Below are positions 62,470 to 64,000 of a stretch of DNA of 64,000 nt, piece by piece. Source of the stretch: Gambelia wislizenii (lineage: Eukaryota > Chordata > Lepidosauria > Squamata > Crotaphytidae); the NCBI GenBank assembly GCA_030847615.1, contig JAUMIR010000005.1:82122492-82186491 (forward strand), written 5' to 3'. The notes under the pieces are model-generated. The model worked only from the letters and a program-made list of their open reading frames with translations. It was not told the DNA's origin and did no database searches. The translations under genes and the position numbers were made by a program. Numbering within the stretch: the stretch's first letter is position 1; every line of letters begins with the position of its first letter.

Positions 62470-64000
62470 CAAAGGGCTTTTTTTGGTTATGTCCATAGCA
62501 AAAGGAAGTACAAGGAAGTGGTAAGGCTGTTGCATGGAGAAGTTAGCAAAATGCTAACAGGGGACAGAGAAAAGGCAGAACTACTTAACAACTTCTTTGC
62601 CTCAGTCTTCTCCCAAAAGGACAACAATGCTAAAACTGGAGAAAATGGAGCAGATGATGCAATAGGGGAAATGCAGCAAAGAATAGGTAAAGAAGTAGTT
62701 CAGGAATACCTGGCCAGTATAAATGAATTCAGGTTTCCAGGGCCAGATGAACTACATCCAAGGGTACTAAAAGAACTGGCAAAAGTAATCTCAGAACCAC
62801 CGTCAGAACCAGTGGAGAACAGGAGAGGTCCCAGCAGACTGGAGGAGGACAAATGTTGTCCCCATCTTCAAAAAGAGGGAAAAAGACAACCCAAATAATT
62901 TCCATCTAGTCAGCCTGACATCAATACCAGGAAAGATACTAGAGCAGATAATTAAACAGTCTGTAAGCACTTAGAAAGGAATGCTGTGATCACTAAAAGT
63001 CAACATGTGTTTTTGAAAAACAAATCATGCTAGACTAATCCTATCTCTTTTTTTGATAGAGTTGCAAACTTGGCAGATAAAGGGAATGCTATGGATGTAG
63101 TGTATCTTGATTTCAGTAAGGTTTTTGACAAGATCCCCCATTATATTTTTGCAAAAAAGTTAGTAACATGTGGCCCAGAGAATATGATTGTTATGTGGAT
63201 TTGTTATTGGTTTACTGACTGAACCCAAAGGATAGTCACCAATTGCTCCTCTTCATCCTGGAGAGTAGTGACTAGTGGGGTGCCACAGGGTTCTGTCCTG
63301 GGCCTGGTGCTATTCAACATCTTTATCAATGACTTGGATGAGGGAACAGAGGGTATGCTTATCAAGTTTGCAGATGACACCAAATTAGGAGGGGTAGTTA
63401 AGACCCCAGAGGAGAGTTTGGAAAGCTGGGCCAAAACTAATAAAATGAATTTCAATAGGGAGAAATGTGGAGTACTACAGTTGAACAGTAAAAATTAAAT
63501 GTGCAGATATAGGATGGGTGACACCGGGTTTGATGGCAGTACATGCCAATGGGATCTAGGAGTCTTAGTGGACCACAAGCTGAACATGAGTCAGCAGTGA
63601 GATGTGACAGCTAAAAAAGCCAATGCAATTTTAGACTGCATCAATAGGAATATAGTGTCTAGATCAAGGGAAGTAATAGTGTCACTTTATTCTGCCTTGA
63701 CCAGAGCTTACCTGGAATATTGTGTCCGGTTCTGGGCACTACAATTCAAGAAGGATATTGACAAACTAGAATGTATCCTGGGGAGGGTGGCCAAAATGGT
63801 AAAAGGTCTGGAAGCCATTCCTGATGAGGAGCAGCTTAGGGAGCTGGGTATGTTTAGCTTGGAGAAGAGAAGGTTAAAAGATGACATGATAGCCATGTTT
63901 AAATATTTGAAGGGATGTCATACTGATGATGGAGCAAGCTTGTGCTGCTCCAGAGACTTGGACATGGAGCAATGGACTCAAACTACAGGAAAAGAGATTC
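62470..64000 (+). mobile_element. CR1 LINE, long copy, cut by window edge
   Basis: Plus-strand CR1 covering the end of the endonuclease-RT linker, the whole RT and part of the C-terminal domain. The 3' end lies beyond 64000. Of the CR1 copies in the window it has the longest and best preserved coding part. Confidence 0.94.
62470..64000 (+). pseudogene. CR1 ORF2 reverse transcriptase pseudogene (partial)
   Basis: The first frame (to 62898) reads SKRKYKEVVRLLHGEVSKML, REKAELLNNFFASVFSQKD and FPGPDELHPRVLKELAKVIS. It then frameshifts: SLTSIPGKILEQIIKQSV, RVANLADKGNAMDVVYLDFS and KVFDKIPHYIFAKK (motif A, DFSKVFDKIP) follow by about 63150, with a TGA in FTD*TQRIVTN. A clear block 63268-63498 has [20 protein letters not shown] (motif B) and [11 protein letters not shown] (motif C, FADD intact). 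After a stop it continues [20 protein letters not shown] and [20 protein letters not shown] to the window end. Multiple stops make it non-functional. Confidence 0.94.

Noticed and set aside
1..64000. A host protein-coding gene or multi-gene system
   Set aside because: Every frame with recognisable protein similarity belongs to CR1, L2, BovB or Gypsy elements. No set of exon-like frames with consistent splice signals was found.

Overview
The window is a 64 kb stretch of vertebrate nuclear DNA with no convincing host protein-coding gene, rRNA or tRNA gene. It is AT-rich, intron- or intergenic-like sequence packed with transposable elements. The repeat mix is CR1 and L2 LINEs, a BovB/RTE LINE, tRNA-headed SINEs with a BovB-like tail (Sauria-type), a chromodomain Ty3/Gypsy element, and many palindromic non-autonomous DNA transposons. 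That mix points to a squamate reptile, most likely a lizard. The species cannot be named from the sequence alone.

Layout. 1-9 kb: mostly single-copy sequence with L2 fragments (2.84-3.0, 3.72-5.23, 6.3-6.8 kb), small DNA-transposon relics, a Sauria-type SINE, a minus-strand CR1 and a complete tRNA-type SINE. 10.5-12.7 kb: a candidate solo LTR and two CR1 copies meeting tail to tail. 14-21 kb: MITEs, hairpins, SINE and CR1 fragments. 21.1-26.7 kb: a Ty3/Gypsy retrotransposon on the minus strand with two related LTRs, gag, protease, RT, RNase H, integrase and chromodomain, all inactivated by stops and frameshifts. 27-36 kb: low repeat density with several MITEs. 36.2-39.2 kb: BovB on the minus strand, split by a Tigger-like MITE at a clean TA target. 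39.2-43.3 kb: a long L2 on the minus strand, broken by a CR1 tail and by an LTR-like insertion carrying an internal inverted duplication. 45-53 kb: solo LTR, microsatellites, a homeodomain-motif-rich candidate conserved element near 48 kb, MITEs, a SINE, and a GC-rich minisatellite of about 100-bp units inside a DNA-transposon shell. 53-62 kb: further MITE families. 62.4-64 kb: a long CR1 running off the window edge.

All coding-like sequence belongs to decayed retroelements; none is intact enough to be expected to make an active protein. I found no gene cluster or defence system. The items most worth following up are three MITE families defined here from shared termini and homologous interiors among their copies in this window, the minisatellite-bearing transposon, the LTR inverted duplication, and the AT-rich homeodomain-site cluster at about 47.9-48.2 kb, which may be a conserved enhancer.
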